Below, piece by piece: positions 1-9,674 of a DNA stretch of 64,000 nt (its first letter is position 1; each line of letters starts with the position of its first letter). Below the pieces are notes generated by a model. The model saw only the letters and a program-made list of their open reading frames with translations, did no database searches and was not told the DNA's origin. Made by a program: the position numbers and the translations under genes. The DNA comes from Pseudorhizobium banfieldiae (GTDB lineage: Bacteria; Pseudomonadota; Alphaproteobacteria; Rhizobiales; Rhizobiaceae): assembly GCF_000967425.1 (NCBI RefSeq), contig NZ_FO082820.1, forward strand, positions 62,001 to 126,000, given 5' to 3'.

Positions 1-32
1 CTTGGAACCGAGCGACAGGAAGGAGCGGCAGC

Positions 33-728
33 ATGATCCAGACCACCTTTACGGACCGCAGCGTCATGGCGGAACTGATGGCGAAGATGCTGTGGGAGAT
101 CGGTGCTGTCCACTTCAGCGCCGACAAGCCCTACAAGCTGTCCTCCGGCATGATGAGCCCCGTCTACATCGATTGCCGTAAGCTCATCTCTTATCCCCGC
201 ATCCGTTCCACCATCATGGACTTCGCAGCCGCCACGGTCATGCGCGACGCCGGCTTCGAAAAATTCGATTGCGTTGCGGGTGGCGAGACCGCAGGCATCC
301 CCTTTGCAGCCTTTCTTGCAGAGCGTCTCGGCCTGCCGATGATCTATGTCCGCAAGGCTCCTAAGGGACACGGCCGCAACGCCCAGATAGAGGGTCACAT
401 GCCGGAAGGGGCTCGGGTGCTGGTGATAGAGGACCTGACCACGGCCGGTGGTTCCATGTTCAAGTTCATCGACGCCATCCGCGCCGCCGGCGGAACCGTC
501 GACCACGCTATTGCCCTCTTCTTCTATGGCATCTTTCCGGAGGCCGAGGCGCGCTTCTCCAATGGTCAGGTGCGGCTTCACCACATCGCCACCTGGCGCA
601 ACGTTCTCGCGGTGGCTCAAGCGGAGCGGCTCTTTGACGACAAGACACTTTCGGAAGTCGAGGCCTTTCTCGATGCACCACTCGCCTGGTCGGGCCGCAA
701 TGGTGGCGTGAGTGAGCTTTCGCTCTAG
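33..728 (+). CDS. pyrE: Orotate phosphoribosyltransferase
   Basis: PyrE joins orotate to PRPP to give OMP, the fifth step of pyrimidine synthesis in the cytosol. The 231-residue protein carries the PRPP-binding loop [14 protein letters not shown] at residues 129-142, with the two acidic residues and TAGGS characteristic of type I phosphoribosyltransferases, and a conserved substrate region [14 protein letters not shown] near residue 110. The ATG follows a strong AGGAAGGAG Shine-Dalgarno. Length fits the alphaproteobacterial form. The start of a sugar kinase lies 55 bp downstream on the same strand, so co-transcription is likely. pyrD is in the same window near 33 kb but is unlinked. Confidence 0.96.
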   Translation: MIQTTFTDRSVMAELMAKMLWEIGAVHFSADKPYKLSSGMMSPVYIDCRKLISYPRIRSTIMDFAAATVMRDAGFEKFDCVAGGETAGIPFAAFLAERLGLPMIYVRKAPKGHGRNAQIEGHMPEGARVLVIEDLTTAGGSMFKFIDAIRAAGGTVDHAIALFFYGIFPEAEARFSNGQVRLHHIATWRNVLAVAQAERLFDDKTLSEVEAFLDAPLAWSGRNGGVSELSL

Positions 729-783
729 CCAAGCGACAAAAGCTCAAGTATCGAAGGACGCAGCAGTTCTGGGAGGGACCGAC

Positions 784-1734
784 ATGATCCTGTGTTGCGG
801 CGAGGCGCTGATCGATATGCTACCGCGCGAGACCACGCTCGGCGAAACGGGCTTCGCGCCCTATGCCGGCGGTGCCGTTTTCAATACGGCGGTCGCGCTT
901 GGACGGCTCGGCCAGCCGACCGGCTTCTTCACCGGTCTCTCGGACGACATGATGGGGGACATCCTGCGTGACACCTTGCGCGCCAGCAATGTCGATTTCA
1001 GCTACTGCGCCACCCTCTCGCGCCCGACGACCATAGCCTTCGTGAAGCTCGTGCAGGGGCAGGCATCCTATGCGTTTTACGACGAGAACACGGCCGGAAG
1101 GATGATCACGGAAGATCATCTGCCGGACCTAGGCGACGAGTGCGAGGCGCTCCACTTCGGCGCGATCAGCCTGATCCCCGAACCCTGCGGGTCGACCTAT
1201 GAGGCGCTCTTGAAACGCGAACATCAGCTGCGCGTGATCTCGCTCGATCCCAATATCCGTCCCGGCTTCATCAGGGACAAGGCTTCGCACATGCTGCGCA
1301 TTCGGCGGATGGCCGCCATGTCCGACATCCTGAAGTTCTCCGACGAGGATCTCGCCTGGTTCGGCCTGGACGGCGATGCAGACGCACTTGCACGCCACTG
1401 GCTTCATCATGGCGCCAAGCTGGTCGTTGTCACGCGCGGAGCAGAAGGCGCGACAGGCTACACGGCAGATCATCGGGTTACGGTGCCGAGCGAGAAGGTA
1501 ACTGTCGTCGACACGGTCGGTGCCGGAGATACCTTCGACGCCGGCGTCCTTGCTTCGCTGAAGCTGCAGGGGCTCCTGACCAAGGAGCAAGTGGCGAAGC
1601 TTTCCGAGGCAGAGATCCGCACCGCGCTTTCCCTGGGATCGAAGGCGGCCGCCGTAACAGTTTCGCGGGCAGGTGCCAACCCGCCATATGCTCACGAGAT
1701 TGGTTTGCCGCCCTTTCGCGGCCAACCGTCCTGA
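784..1734 (+). CDS. frk: PfkB-family sugar kinase, probably fructokinase
   Basis: This 316-residue ribokinase/PfkB-family enzyme phosphorylates a sugar with ATP. Fructose is the likely substrate, given the family and the phosphoglucose isomerase gene next door. The catalytic motif DTVGAGDTFDAG is clear; GAGD is residues 246-249 and Asp249 is the expected base. The N-terminal ILCCGEALIDMLP and GGAVFNTAVALGRLG match the sugar-binding half. I chose the ATG at 784 because GGGAGGGA sits just upstream; an in-frame extension back to 712 would overlap pyrE. Substrate specificity cannot be read from sequence, so fructokinase is inferred. Confidence 0.9.
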   Translation: MILCCGEALIDMLPRETTLGETGFAPYAGGAVFNTAVALGRLGQPTGFFTGLSDDMMGDILRDTLRASNVDFSYCATLSRPTTIAFVKLVQGQASYAFYDENTAGRMITEDHLPDLGDECEALHFGAISLIPEPCGSTYEALLKREHQLRVISLDPNIRPGFIRDKASHMLRIRRMAAMSDILKFSDEDLAWFGLDGDADALARHWLHHGAKLVVVTRGAEGATGYTADHRVTVPSEKVTVVDTVGAGDTFDAGVLASLKLQGLLTKEQVAKLSEAEIRTALSLGSKAAAVTVSRAGANPPYAHEIGLPPFRGQPS

Positions 1735-1762
1735 GGAGCCTGGCCGGGCGCTACCATCTCGT

Positions 1763-1792
1763 AGACGGCGCCTGCTAGGAGACGGCGCCTGC
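1763..1792. repeat. Two 13-bp direct repeats in the frk-pgi convergent gap
   Basis: AGACGGCGCCTGC occurs at 1763-1775 and again at 1780-1792. Each contains the palindrome GGCGCC. The repeats sit between the convergent ends of the sugar kinase and pgi. They could help form a bidirectional transcript end, but there is no U-run, so function is open. Confidence 0.5.
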
Positions 1793-1829
1793 CGCCCTAC
1801 TCGGTAGAAACGGTGGACGCCCGGACGCG

Positions 1830-3455
1830 TCAGCTTCTGGTCTTCAGCAGCCGCGCCACGAGCCCCGCCGTCGAGCTGTCGTGGTCGTCGGCGGTTTCCT
1901 TGCCTTCGACGATCGGCAGCAGGCCGGTCGCAAGTTCCTTGCCCAGTTCGACGCCCCACTGGTCGAACGAGTTGATCCGGAACAGCACGCCCTCGACGAA
2001 GACGCGATGCTCGTAGAGGGCGATGAGGCGGCCGAGTGCAAAGGGCGTGAGTTGGTCATAGACGAAGGTGATCGAGGGACGATTACCGGGGAAGACGCGA
2101 TGCGGCGCGATCGCCTCCGCCTGGCCTTCGTCCATCCCCTTTGACGTCAGCTGTGCCTTCGCCTCCTCCAGCGTCCGGCCCTTCATCAGCGCTTCCGACT
2201 GCGCCAGGCAGTTGGCGATCAGCAACTCGTGCTGGTGGCGCAGATGCGGCTCGAACCCGTTTGCCGCGATCATGAACTCAGCCGGAACGATGCTCGTGCC
2301 CTGATGGATGAGCTGGTAGAAGGCATGCTGGCCGTTGGTCCCCGGCTCGCCCCAGACCACGGGTCCGGAATCCCCCTCCACCGGCGTCCCGTCCACGGTC
2401 ACACCCTTGCCGTTCGATTCCATGTCGAGCTGCTGCAGGTATGCGGGGAAACGCGCCAGACGCTGGTCATAGGGCAGGATCGCCCGCGAGGGATAGCCCA
2501 GCACATTGCGGTGGTAGAAGCCGATCAGCCCCAGCAGCATAGGCAGGTTCTCACGGACCGGCGCGTCGCGGAAATGCAGGTCCATCGCGTGCGCACCGTC
2601 CAGGAAGCGGCCGAAATTTTCCGTGCCGATCGCGATCATCAGCGGCAGGCCGATCGCCGACCAAATCGAATAGCGTCCGCCAACCCAGTCCCAGAAGCCG
2701 AAGACGCGTTCGCTCGCGATCCCGAAGGCAGCCACCTTGTCGAGGGCGGTGGAAACGGCGGCGAAGTGATGCTTCACCGCATCATCGCCGAGCTTCTCGG
2801 CAATGAACGCCCGCGCCGAAGCTGCGTTCGTCATTGTTTCAATGGTCGTGAACGTCTTGGAGGCGATGATGAAGAGCGTCGTCTCGGCATCCAGGCCCTT
2901 TAGCGTGTCGGCGATGTGGGCACCGTCGACATTGGAGACGAAATGTGCGCGGGGGCCGTCGTGGAAGGGCGAAAGCGCGAGCGTCGCCATGGCCGGGCCG
3001 AGATCCGAGCCGCCGATGCCGATATTGACCACATCGGTGATCCTGCGCCCAGTTGCACCCTTGAGGCTCCCCGATCGAATACCATTCGCGAAGCCAGCCA
3101 TGGCGGCGAGCACGCCATTGACGTCCGGCATCACATCCTTGCCGTCCACCAGGACAGGCTGGTTGGATCGATTGCGAAGCGCCGTGTGCAGGACGGCGCG
3201 GCCCTCCGTGAAGTTGATGGCCTCGCCGGAAAACATCGCATCGCGCTTCTGCGCAACCCCTGCCTCTTCCGCCAGCGTCTCCAGGAGAGTGATGACCCGA
3301 TCGTTGACGGCCGTCTTGGAGAAGTCCATCAGCAGGTCGTCCAACGAGACACTGTACCGCCTAAAGCGTTGCGGATCGGCAGAAAATGCCGCCCGCAGGT
3401 CGGTCGCAGCCGTGGTGGCGGCGGTGGTCTTCAGCTCGTCGATGATGGCCCGCAT
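1830..3455 (-). CDS. pgi: Glucose-6-phosphate isomerase
   Basis: Pgi interconverts glucose-6-phosphate and fructose-6-phosphate. The 541-residue protein matches the long bacterial form (E. coli 549). Visible family features are [11 protein letters not shown] near residue 146, [14 protein letters not shown] near 255, and the [19 protein letters not shown] segment that carries active-site residues. I placed the start at 3455 because GAGGAC lies at a suitable distance and the protein then begins [11 protein letters not shown]; an 11-residue in-frame extension has no family support. It is convergent with the sugar kinase, which would feed it fructose-6-phosphate. Confidence 0.96.
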   Translation of the reverse strand: MRAIIDELKTTAATTAATDLRAAFSADPQRFRRYSVSLDDLLMDFSKTAVNDRVITLLETLAEEAGVAQKRDAMFSGEAINFTEGRAVLHTALRNRSNQPVLVDGKDVMPDVNGVLAAMAGFANGIRSGSLKGATGRRITDVVNIGIGGSDLGPAMATLALSPFHDGPRAHFVSNVDGAHIADTLKGLDAETTLFIIASKTFTTIETMTNAASARAFIAEKLGDDAVKHHFAAVSTALDKVAAFGIASERVFGFWDWVGGRYSIWSAIGLPLMIAIGTENFGRFLDGAHAMDLHFRDAPVRENLPMLLGLIGFYHRNVLGYPSRAILPYDQRLARFPAYLQQLDMESNGKGVTVDGTPVEGDSGPVVWGEPGTNGQHAFYQLIHQGTSIVPAEFMIAANGFEPHLRHQHELLIANCLAQSEALMKGRTLEEAKAQLTSKGMDEGQAEAIAPHRVFPGNRPSITFVYDQLTPFALGRLIALYEHRVFVEGVLFRINSFDQWGVELGKELATGLLPIVEGKETADDHDSSTAGLVARLLKTRS

Positions 3456-3516
3456 GGAATGTCCTCGTGATCCGGGGGAGGGATGCACGGGAACCTATAA
3501 GACTTCCATGTCAAAT

Positions 3517-3544
3517 CAAGCGCAGCCTGAGGCGGCTGCGCTTG
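3517..3544 (-). terminator. 11-bp stem hairpin after fadD
   Basis: CAAGCGCAGCC (3517-3527) pairs perfectly with GGCTGCGCTTG (3534-3544) around a 6-nt loop. It lies 14 bp past the fadD stop and about 60 bp before the pgi start, on the same strand. It is probably the fadD terminator, although the following U-run is poor. Confidence 0.6.
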
Positions 3545-3557
3545 TGGATAATCGCCC

Positions 3558-5255
3558 TCAGCCGCGCAGTTCGCGACGAAGGATCTTGCCGACATTGGAC
3601 TTCGGCAGCTCGTTGCGGAATTCGATCAGCCGTGGTCGCTTGTAGCCGGTCAGGTTGGCTGCGCAGTGCTCCCGCACGTCATGCTCCGTCAGCGCCGGAT
3701 CCTTCTTGACGACGAAGAGCTTCACCGCCTCGCCGGAATGCGGGTCCGGCACACCGACCGCCGCGCATTCCAGCACGCCCGGATGCATGGCTGCGACTTC
3801 CTCCACCTCGTTCGGATAGACGTTGAAGCCGGAAACGAGGATCATGTCCTTCTTGCGGTCGACGATCTTCGTGTAGCCGCGCTCATCCATGTAGCCCATG
3901 TCGCCGGAGCGGAAGAAGCCGTCGTCTGTCATGACCTTGGCGGTCTCGTCCGGCCGCTGCCAATAGCCGGCCATCACCTGCGGTCCGCGGATGCAGATTT
4001 CGCCGACTTCGCCGAGCGGGAGTGGCTTGCCGTCTTCGTCGCGAATGGAAATCTCGGTCGACGGCAGCGGCAGCCCGATCATGCCCGTGAATTCCTGCGT
4101 ATCGAAGCGGTTGGCGGTGGCAACGGGGGAGGTTTCCGACAGGCCATAGCCCTCGGTGATCGCAGTGCCGGTCAGCGCCTGCCAGCGTTCGGCAACCGGC
4201 CGCTGCACGGCCATGCCGCCGCCAAGGGCCAGGATCAGCGAGGAGAAGTCGATCTTTCCGAAGTCTGCATTGTTCATCATCGCGTTGAAGAGCGTGTTGA
4301 GGCCCGGGAAGACATGCACCTTGTGCTTCTGCAGTTCCTTGACGAAGGCGGGAATGTCGCGCGGATTGGCGATGAGGATATTGTGCCCGCCCATGGCGAC
4401 GCCCATCAGCGAATTCACCGTCAGTGCGAAGATATGGTAGAGCGGCAGTGCGCAGACGAAGGTCAGGACCTCGGGCCTTGGCCTGTTCTCGAACGCCGCC
4501 TCCAGCCACATGCTGATCTGCATCTTGTTGGCGATCAGGTTGGCATGCGTGAGAGCCGCCCCCTTTGAGACGCCCGTCGTGCCGCCGGTATATTGCAGGA
4601 AGGCGACATCGTTGCTGTCGATATCGACCGGCTTCAATGGAAGATGCGAGCCTTCCGTAAGGACCTTCTTGAACGGAATAGCCGAGGGGATCGACCAAGC
4701 CGGAACCAGCTTCTTGACCTTCCGGACCACCAGGTTGACGATATGGCCCTTCATGCCCAGCATGTCGCCCATTGCCGTCACGACGATGTGCCGCAAGCCG
4801 ACTTCGGCTGCCACCTGCTGGACGGTGTGCGCGAAGTTCTCCAGAACGAAGATCGCCTTCGCGCCCGCATCCTTCAGCTGATGCTCGAGCTCGCGGGGCG
4901 TATAGAGTGGATTGACGTTGACCACGACGAAGCCGGCCCGAAGGATCGCGTAGGTGACGACCGGGTTCTGGAGCACGTTCGGCATCATGACGGCGACGCG
5001 GTCGCCCTTCTCCAGCCCCTGCGCCTGAAGCCAGGCGCCTACTTTGCGCGTTTCCACTTCCAGCTCGCGATAGGTCATCTCCCGGCCCATGCTCGAGAAG
5101 GCCACGCGCGGCAGATATTCTACGCAGCAGCTCTCGAAGAGTTCGCCGAGCGAACGATAGGAAAGGGCGGGGATTTCGGGGGGAACCGAAGAGGGATAGG
5201 AGGCAAGCCAGAACTTCTCGGAGTTGTCACTTGCCTGCGCAGGCGCTTCGTTCAT
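3558..5255 (-). CDS. fadD: Long-chain fatty acid-CoA ligase
   Basis: This enzyme activates long-chain fatty acids to acyl-CoA through an acyl-AMP intermediate and feeds the beta-oxidation operon at 56-61 kb. The 565-residue protein has the AMP-binding P-loop YTGGTTGVSKG near residue 222, the adenylation motif GYGLSETSP, and the C-terminal signature RSGDMGYMDERGYTKIVDR followed by KDMILVSGFNVYP, typical of FadD. The start at 5255 has an AGGAGG Shine-Dalgarno; an in-frame extension to 5330 would not align with FadD. An upstream site shares a 12-bp half with operator-like palindromes before the acyl-CoA dehydrogenase and nitronate monooxygenase genes. Family assignment is firm; chain-length preference is inferred. 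Confidence 0.93.
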   Translation of the reverse strand: MNEAPAQASDNSEKFWLASYPSSVPPEIPALSYRSLGELFESCCVEYLPRVAFSSMGREMTYRELEVETRKVGAWLQAQGLEKGDRVAVMMPNVLQNPVVTYAILRAGFVVVNVNPLYTPRELEHQLKDAGAKAIFVLENFAHTVQQVAAEVGLRHIVVTAMGDMLGMKGHIVNLVVRKVKKLVPAWSIPSAIPFKKVLTEGSHLPLKPVDIDSNDVAFLQYTGGTTGVSKGAALTHANLIANKMQISMWLEAAFENRPRPEVLTFVCALPLYHIFALTVNSLMGVAMGGHNILIANPRDIPAFVKELQKHKVHVFPGLNTLFNAMMNNADFGKIDFSSLILALGGGMAVQRPVAERWQALTGTAITEGYGLSETSPVATANRFDTQEFTGMIGLPLPSTEISIRDEDGKPLPLGEVGEICIRGPQVMAGYWQRPDETAKVMTDDGFFRSGDMGYMDERGYTKIVDRKKDMILVSGFNVYPNEVEEVAAMHPGVLECAAVGVPDPHSGEAVKLFVVKKDPALTEHDVREHCAANLTGYKRPRLIEFRNELPKSNVGKILRRELRG

Positions 5256-5372
5256 TTGGGCCTCCTCTTCCCTCTCATCTTGGCGGCGTCTCATGGCGCA
5301 AAGTCCTCCACTCTGCGGCAAGAGTCCCACTATGCCATGCTCTGTCCCACCGGGCCATAAGCTGATTGCTAT

Positions 5373-5394
5373 ATAACCTGCACGTAAACGTCAA
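5373..5394 (-). promoter_or_regulatory. Candidate fatty-acid regulator half-site upstream of fadD
   Basis: On the minus strand this reads TTGACGTTTACG followed by a poorly conserved right half. The 12 bases are identical to the left half of the near-palindrome at 55878-55899 before the acyl-CoA dehydrogenase gene. It lies about 120 bp upstream of the fadD start. The sequence match is observed; the regulatory role is inferred from shared placement before lipid-catabolism genes. Confidence 0.5.
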
Positions 5395-5417
5395 CGGTTC
5401 GCACGGTGGCCCGTCGG

Positions 5418-5442
5418 GGAACGAACGCGTGGACCATGAGTT
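5418..5442 (+). promoter_or_regulatory. Possible general-stress (EcfG-type) promoter
   Basis: GGAAC at 5418-5422 is followed after 16 nt by AGTT at 5439-5442. The alphaproteobacterial EcfG consensus is GGAAC, N16-17, CGTT, so the -10 matches 3 of 4. The start codon of the PRC-barrel gene is 39 bp beyond. PRC-barrel genes are often stress-induced, but the match is imperfect. Confidence 0.35.
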
Positions 5443-5481
5443 TCGAAGGAAGCACTCACCGAACCATAAAGGAGGCATGTG

Positions 5482-5874
5482 ATGTTGCATCAGGAACCGC
5501 GCGCGGGGCAGGACCCCTATGTGAAGGACACCCCGTCGCTGATCGCAAGCGACAAGGTGGAAGGTACCCGCGTCTATGGCGCCGACGGGCAGCATATCGG
5601 CTCGATCGAGCGCGTTCTTCTGGAGAAGCGTGGCGGCCGCGTGGCCTATGCAGTCCTCAGCTTTGGCGGCTTCCTCGGCATCGGCGATGACTACTATCCG
5701 TTGCCGTGGGAAAAGCTGAACTACGATGAGGAACTCGACGGCTACCGCATCGACCTGACGAAGGACCAGATCACCGGCGCACCCCGCTACAATGATCTGG
5801 AAGACGACAGCTGGTATCAGGACAAAGGCCGCACCATCTACGACTATTATGGCGTTCCGCCCTACTGGGTATGA
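5482..5874 (+). CDS. PRC-barrel domain protein
   Basis: This is a 130-residue soluble protein with one PRC-barrel domain covering about residues 13-90: VEGTRVYGADGQHIGSIERV, then AYAVLSFGGFLGIGDDYYPLPW. The tail is rich in Asp and Tyr and ends YYGVPPYWV. PRC-barrel proteins occur in RNA processing, photosynthetic assembly and, in rhizobia, as small stress-induced proteins; the specific role here is unknown. AGGAGG is centred 7-8 bp before the ATG at 5482; a GTG one codon earlier is possible. It is monocistronic, with a strong hairpin terminator 24 bp downstream and a possible EcfG-type promoter upstream. Confidence 0.88.
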   Translation: MLHQEPRAGQDPYVKDTPSLIASDKVEGTRVYGADGQHIGSIERVLLEKRGGRVAYAVLSFGGFLGIGDDYYPLPWEKLNYDEELDGYRIDLTKDQITGAPRYNDLEDDSWYQDKGRTIYDYYGVPPYWV

Positions 5875-5897
5875 CATCTGGAATCAGCAAGACAAAC

Positions 5898-5923
5898 GAG
5901 AGGCTCCGCATGCGGAGCCTCTT
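5898..5923 (+). terminator. Rho-independent terminator after the PRC-barrel gene
   Basis: AGGCTCCGCA (5901-5910) and TGCGGAGCCT (5911-5920) form a perfect 20-bp palindrome, extended by further pairs to 5898-5923 and followed by CTTTCCGTTT. It lies directly after the PRC-barrel stop codon. Confidence 0.8.
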
Positions 5924-5990
5924 TCCGTTTGGTTAATAGCTGCATGCCAATCATGCGATCAGCCGTCTCGGAGCCGGAGCAAGCGGAAAC

Positions 5991-7106
5991 ATGTCTCACT
6001 CAGCAGGGCAGGGGAGCGTGCGCGATCTTGAGCGCGACGATATCTCCAAGGTTGCCCGCCTGTTCCAGAACACGTTTCGCAACGGCCAGGATGTTTCCGG
6101 ATCGCTCGTAGAGTACATTCGGGAGGTCTTCCTCGATCACCCTTGGCATGAAGAGGATCTGCGCTCGAAGGTCTTTGTGGGCGAGAAGGGCGAGCTCAAG
6201 GGCTTCATCGGCGTCTTTCCATCGCGCCTGCAGCTCGAAGGCAGGCCGGTTCGCGCCGCGTTCGCGGGCTCCATGATGGTGCAGGAGCCCGAGCGAAATC
6301 CGCTGGCCGGTGCGCGCCTCCTGCGCGCATTCCTCGCCGGCCCCCAGGATATTTCCTTGACCGAGACGGCGAATGCCACCGCGCTTGGCATGTGGCAGAA
6401 GCTCGCATTGCCGCTCGATACATCGTATAGCCTCAACTGGCTGCGGGTCTTTCGGCCGGTTTCCGCCGCAGTCAACGCTGCTGAACGCCGTCTCCCGGCT
6501 GCGCGTCTGCTTCGGCCGCTGGGCAGAGCCGCGGATGCGGTAGTCGAGAAGACCGGCCTCTCCTCCCTTCGTGTGTCGAAAGGTGCAACCGCGCGCCGCA
6601 TCAGCTTCCGGGACGCGAGCGAGAACGAGTTCGCCGAAGCGGTGCTTTTATTGAGCAAGAGCTTTCCTCTTCACCCGCTCTGGGATCGCGCCATGCTCGA
6701 CTGGTTCATCGGGCATGCGCGCCAGAAACGGGCACTGGGGGCACCCGTCTGGCGCATAGCAGAATCGACGACCGGCGACATTGCCGCCTGCTATGCCTAT
6801 TTCGGCGGAGCCGGCCGTATCGGCTGGCTGCTGCAGGCGCTCTGTGCGCCGGCGATCGCCGGTGATCTCGTCGATGACCTGTTTGCCCACGCGGACGCCA
6901 GCGGTTGCGCCGGGATCCGGGGCGGCGGCCATCCGTGGTTGACCCACGAACTGATCACCCGCAAGGCAGTCTTCTATGGGCGGGCCTTCGTCGTGGCCCA
7001 TTCGAAGGATGAGAGCCTCCTGCAGCCCATCAAGTCGGGGCAGGCACTGATCAGCGGCCTTGCCGGAGAGAACTGGACCCGATTGATCGGCGACCGGTTC
7101 GACTGA
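5991..7106 (+). CDS. GNAT-like acyltransferase of unknown substrate
   Basis: This 371-residue protein looks like a double GNAT-fold acyltransferase. The N-terminal part (LERDDISKVARLFQNTF, then KGFIGVFPSRLQ, then the core strand AAFAGSMMVQEPERN) resembles a GNAT domain, and a second, more diverged half begins near residue 200. No signal peptide or membrane segment is visible. It converges on the ACP/ligase/NadE-like operon with only 15 bp between stop codons, so an acyl-transfer role using the ACP- or CoA-activated product of that operon is plausible. That link is inferred from position only. The ATG lacks a strong Shine-Dalgarno. Confidence 0.6.
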   Translation: MSHSAGQGSVRDLERDDISKVARLFQNTFRNGQDVSGSLVEYIREVFLDHPWHEEDLRSKVFVGEKGELKGFIGVFPSRLQLEGRPVRAAFAGSMMVQEPERNPLAGARLLRAFLAGPQDISLTETANATALGMWQKLALPLDTSYSLNWLRVFRPVSAAVNAAERRLPAARLLRPLGRAADAVVEKTGLSSLRVSKGATARRISFRDASENEFAEAVLLLSKSFPLHPLWDRAMLDWFIGHARQKRALGAPVWRIAESTTGDIAACYAYFGGAGRIGWLLQALCAPAIAGDLVDDLFAHADASGCAGIRGGGHPWLTHELITRKAVFYGRAFVVAHSKDESLLQPIKSGQALISGLAGENWTRLIGDRFD

Positions 7107-7121
7107 CCGGATGCCACCCCA

Positions 7122-8117
7122 TCAAAGCATGGTCGCCGGTGCGGCGTGCAGATACTCGGCTACCTTGCGCTTGGACGCGATATTGCGCCACACCGCATCC
7201 ACCTGCTCCGGCGTCAGGCCAGCCGCATCGGCGACGGCATCCGGTGAAACACCATGGTCGAGCCCAAAGAGGCAGATGTCCATCCGGTCGTAGGGAAGCG
7301 AGAAGTAATATTCGTCCTGGCCCTGGGGCAGCGACCAGGTATCGGTTGTCGGCGGTCGGCGACGGATCTCTTCCGGCACGCCCAAAGCCTCTGCAAGCTG
7401 ATAGACCTGGGTCTTGTAGAGGTGCGCGATCGGCTTGAAGTCCGCCGCGCCGTCGCCGTTCTTCACGAAGAAGCCCTGGTCGTACTCCAGCCGGTTCGGC
7501 GTCCCCGCGACCGCATAGTTCAGGCGGTCGCCATGGTAGTACTCGATCTGCTTGCGAGTGCGCTGCTTCATATTGGCCGCCGCGATCATGCCGAGATAGA
7601 CGTCGAGCGGCATCCGGTGCCGGCTCTGCTCCCCGGTCGGCGAAGCGACGACAAGCCAGGAAATATTGTAGCCGCGGCTCGAGAGGGCATTCTCCAGCAC
7701 CACCTTGCAGCCCCAGCCTTCGCCGAATTCCGGCACGATCTGCCGTATGAAGCCGTCTCGCCGGGTATAGCAGCCCGCCGCGGCGAGGGCCGGTCCGATG
7801 TCTTCCAGTACCGTCTTGACACCGGTCGCTGCGGCCAGCGCCTGTCCCAGCCGCAGGCTTTCCGGGTCGGAATCGTGCTCGGGCATGAAGATGCCGGTCA
7901 CCCTGGAAGGGCCGAGGGCCCGGGCGCAAAGGGCTGCCGTGACGCTGGAGTCAATGCCGCCGGACAGGCCCACCACGACGCCGCGCTTGCGCAGGTCCTT
8001 CAGGACGGTCTCCCTGATCCAGGCGCAGATGCGCTCGATCTCGGCCTCGGCATGGACGCGGAGGCTGGCGGCGGAAAAGGCCGCATCCTGGCGGGCGATC
8101 TTCATCGTCTGGTTCAT
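7122..8117 (-). CDS. NadE-type ATP-dependent amidating enzyme (NAD synthase family)
   Basis: The 331-residue protein belongs to the NH3-dependent NAD synthase family. The ATP-pyrophosphatase P-loop GLSGGIDSS is at residues 50-58, and the family segment GFFVKNGDGAADFKPIAHLYKTQ is clear. It has no glutaminase domain. NadE makes NAD from deamido-NAD, but here the gene is the last member of an operon with an acyl carrier protein and an acyl-adenylating ligase, so it may amidate another carboxylate. The start ATG overlaps the ligase stop codon (ATGA), so translation is coupled. Whether this is the cell's NAD synthase or a specialised paralogue cannot be decided from the window. Confidence 0.82.
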   Translation of the reverse strand: MNQTMKIARQDAAFSAASLRVHAEAEIERICAWIRETVLKDLRKRGVVVGLSGGIDSSVTAALCARALGPSRVTGIFMPEHDSDPESLRLGQALAAATGVKTVLEDIGPALAAAGCYTRRDGFIRQIVPEFGEGWGCKVVLENALSSRGYNISWLVVASPTGEQSRHRMPLDVYLGMIAAANMKQRTRKQIEYYHGDRLNYAVAGTPNRLEYDQGFFVKNGDGAADFKPIAHLYKTQVYQLAEALGVPEEIRRRPPTTDTWSLPQGQDEYYFSLPYDRMDICLFGLDHGVSPDAVADAAGLTPEQVDAVWRNIASKRKVAEYLHAAPATML

Positions 8118-9667
8118 ATTGCAGTCTCCAGTTTCCCCTCGACGAGGTCGCCCTCGGCGCTCATCCTGATCTTGCCGGTTGTCGTTCGCGGAAGCATATC
8201 CCTGAACTCAACCATCTTCGGCACCATGTAATCCTCTAGCTGGCTGGCGCAGTGACGCATGACGTCGCGCTCCGATAGCGTGCAGCCGGGTTCCAGCGCC
8301 ACATGGGCGCGGACGACCTGGCCGAAGACCGGATCCTCCATTCCCGTCACCGCCGCCTCCCGGATCCCGGGCAGGGCGTAAAGCACCCGCTCGACCTCCT
8401 GCGGGCTCACCTTCTCGCCGCGAGTCTTGATGATGTCGTCCTTGCGGCTGACGAAATAGAGAAAGCCGTCGGCATCAGTCCTGAAAAGGTCGCCCGTTCG
8501 CAGGCGTCGTCCGCCCTTGATTTCCGCCGGGCGTTGCCTTGGATCCGCCCCGTCGCCCCAGTAGCCGGCCATGACATGCGGCCCCTCGACCACCAGCTCG
8601 CCCACTTCCCCGGGAGTGCAGGGTTGGCCGTCGTCCCCCACGACATAGGCGCGCGTGCCTGGAATGGCCTTGCCGACGGATGTCGGGCGGCGTGCGAGTT
8701 CAGTCGGCTCGAGATAGCTCACCCGCAGGCACTCGGTCTGCCCGTACATGATGAAGATCAGGGTGTCTGGCATCATTTCCCTGAGCCGACCGGACAAGGC
8801 GGGCGGCAGCGCCGCTGCGGCGCTCGTGACGTAGCGAAGGGAGGCGAATTGGCTGTCAGGAAGCTCCTTCATGCCGGCGATCAGCGCGGCCATGGCCGGA
8901 ACCAGGGGCAAGCCTGTCGCCTTCTCCTCGGCAAGCCGGTCGAGGATCGTTCGGGGAAAGGCAAAGCTCTTCTCCAGCACCAGCCTTCCAGCAACGGAGG
9001 CCATGGTCACCATCTGCGTGATGCCATAGCCGAAGGAGAGCGGCAGAACGCTCAGGACGATGTCGTTCTCGGTATTGCCGAGATAGCCTGCGATCGACTG
9101 GCAGGCGGCATCGACATTCGCATGCGTCAGCATCACGCCCTTCGGGCGTCCGGTGGAGCCGGAGGTATGAATGAGGAGGGCGAGCTCCGACTCGTCCGCG
9201 CGCGGCTCGGGCCGATCCGTTGGCCCGCCGAATGTCATAGCCGCGAACGACAGCGCATCCCCGACGGCATCATTCGCGGCTTCCGTGTTGATGACGATGG
9301 GCTGGCAGCCGCTTGCTCCGATCGCCGCCTGGACGGACAGGATCTGCCGTGCCTGGGTTACGACTGCTGCGGGCCGGATGCTTGAAAATATGGCTGCGAG
9401 CTTCTCCGATTTCATCGACGGATAAAGCGGACAGGCTACGGCACCAGCCTTCCAGGCTGCAAAGAAGCTCAGCGGAGCCTCAATCCCGTTTTCCAGCAGC
9501 AGCGCCACCCGGTCACCCGGCTGGACCCCGGCCTTGAGGAGCGCGGCGGCGAGGTGATCGGATCGAGTATCGAGCTCGGCATAGTTCAGGCGGCACCCAC
9601 CCGCGACAAGAGCGACCTTGTCGGGATAGCGGCGGGCGCTTTCGCGGAGCCTTGCCTCGAGCCGCAT
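8114..9667 (-). CDS. Acyl-adenylating AMP-dependent ligase
   Basis: This 517-residue ANL-superfamily enzyme activates a carboxylic acid as acyl-AMP for transfer to CoA or to the phosphopantetheine of the ACP encoded just upstream. It has the P-loop HTSGSTGRPKGVML near residue 167, the adenylation motif IMYGQTECLR, and the hinge/C-terminal motifs LRTGDLFRTDADGFLYFVSR and TTGKI. It resembles ligases that partner stand-alone ACPs in polysaccharide and lipid gene clusters. I chose the ATG at 9667, 7 nt after the ACP stop; an in-frame TTG at 9685 would overlap the ACP. The downstream NadE-like gene overlaps its stop. Substrate unknown. Confidence 0.85.
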   Translation of the reverse strand: MRLEARLRESARRYPDKVALVAGGCRLNYAELDTRSDHLAAALLKAGVQPGDRVALLLENGIEAPLSFFAAWKAGAVACPLYPSMKSEKLAAIFSSIRPAAVVTQARQILSVQAAIGASGCQPIVINTEAANDAVGDALSFAAMTFGGPTDRPEPRADESELALLIHTSGSTGRPKGVMLTHANVDAACQSIAGYLGNTENDIVLSVLPLSFGYGITQMVTMASVAGRLVLEKSFAFPRTILDRLAEEKATGLPLVPAMAALIAGMKELPDSQFASLRYVTSAAAALPPALSGRLREMMPDTLIFIMYGQTECLRVSYLEPTELARRPTSVGKAIPGTRAYVVGDDGQPCTPGEVGELVVEGPHVMAGYWGDGADPRQRPAEIKGGRRLRTGDLFRTDADGFLYFVSRKDDIIKTRGEKVSPQEVERVLYALPGIREAAVTGMEDPVFGQVVRAHVALEPGCTLSERDVMRHCASQLEDYMVPKMVEFRDMLPRTTTGKIRMSAEGDLVEGKLETAI

Positions 9668-9674
9668 CGGGGTT

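Noticed and set aside
1129..1959. Minus-strand frame across the end of the sugar kinase
   Set aside because: It overlaps a well-supported kinase gene and shows no domain; Arg/Gly-rich shadow.
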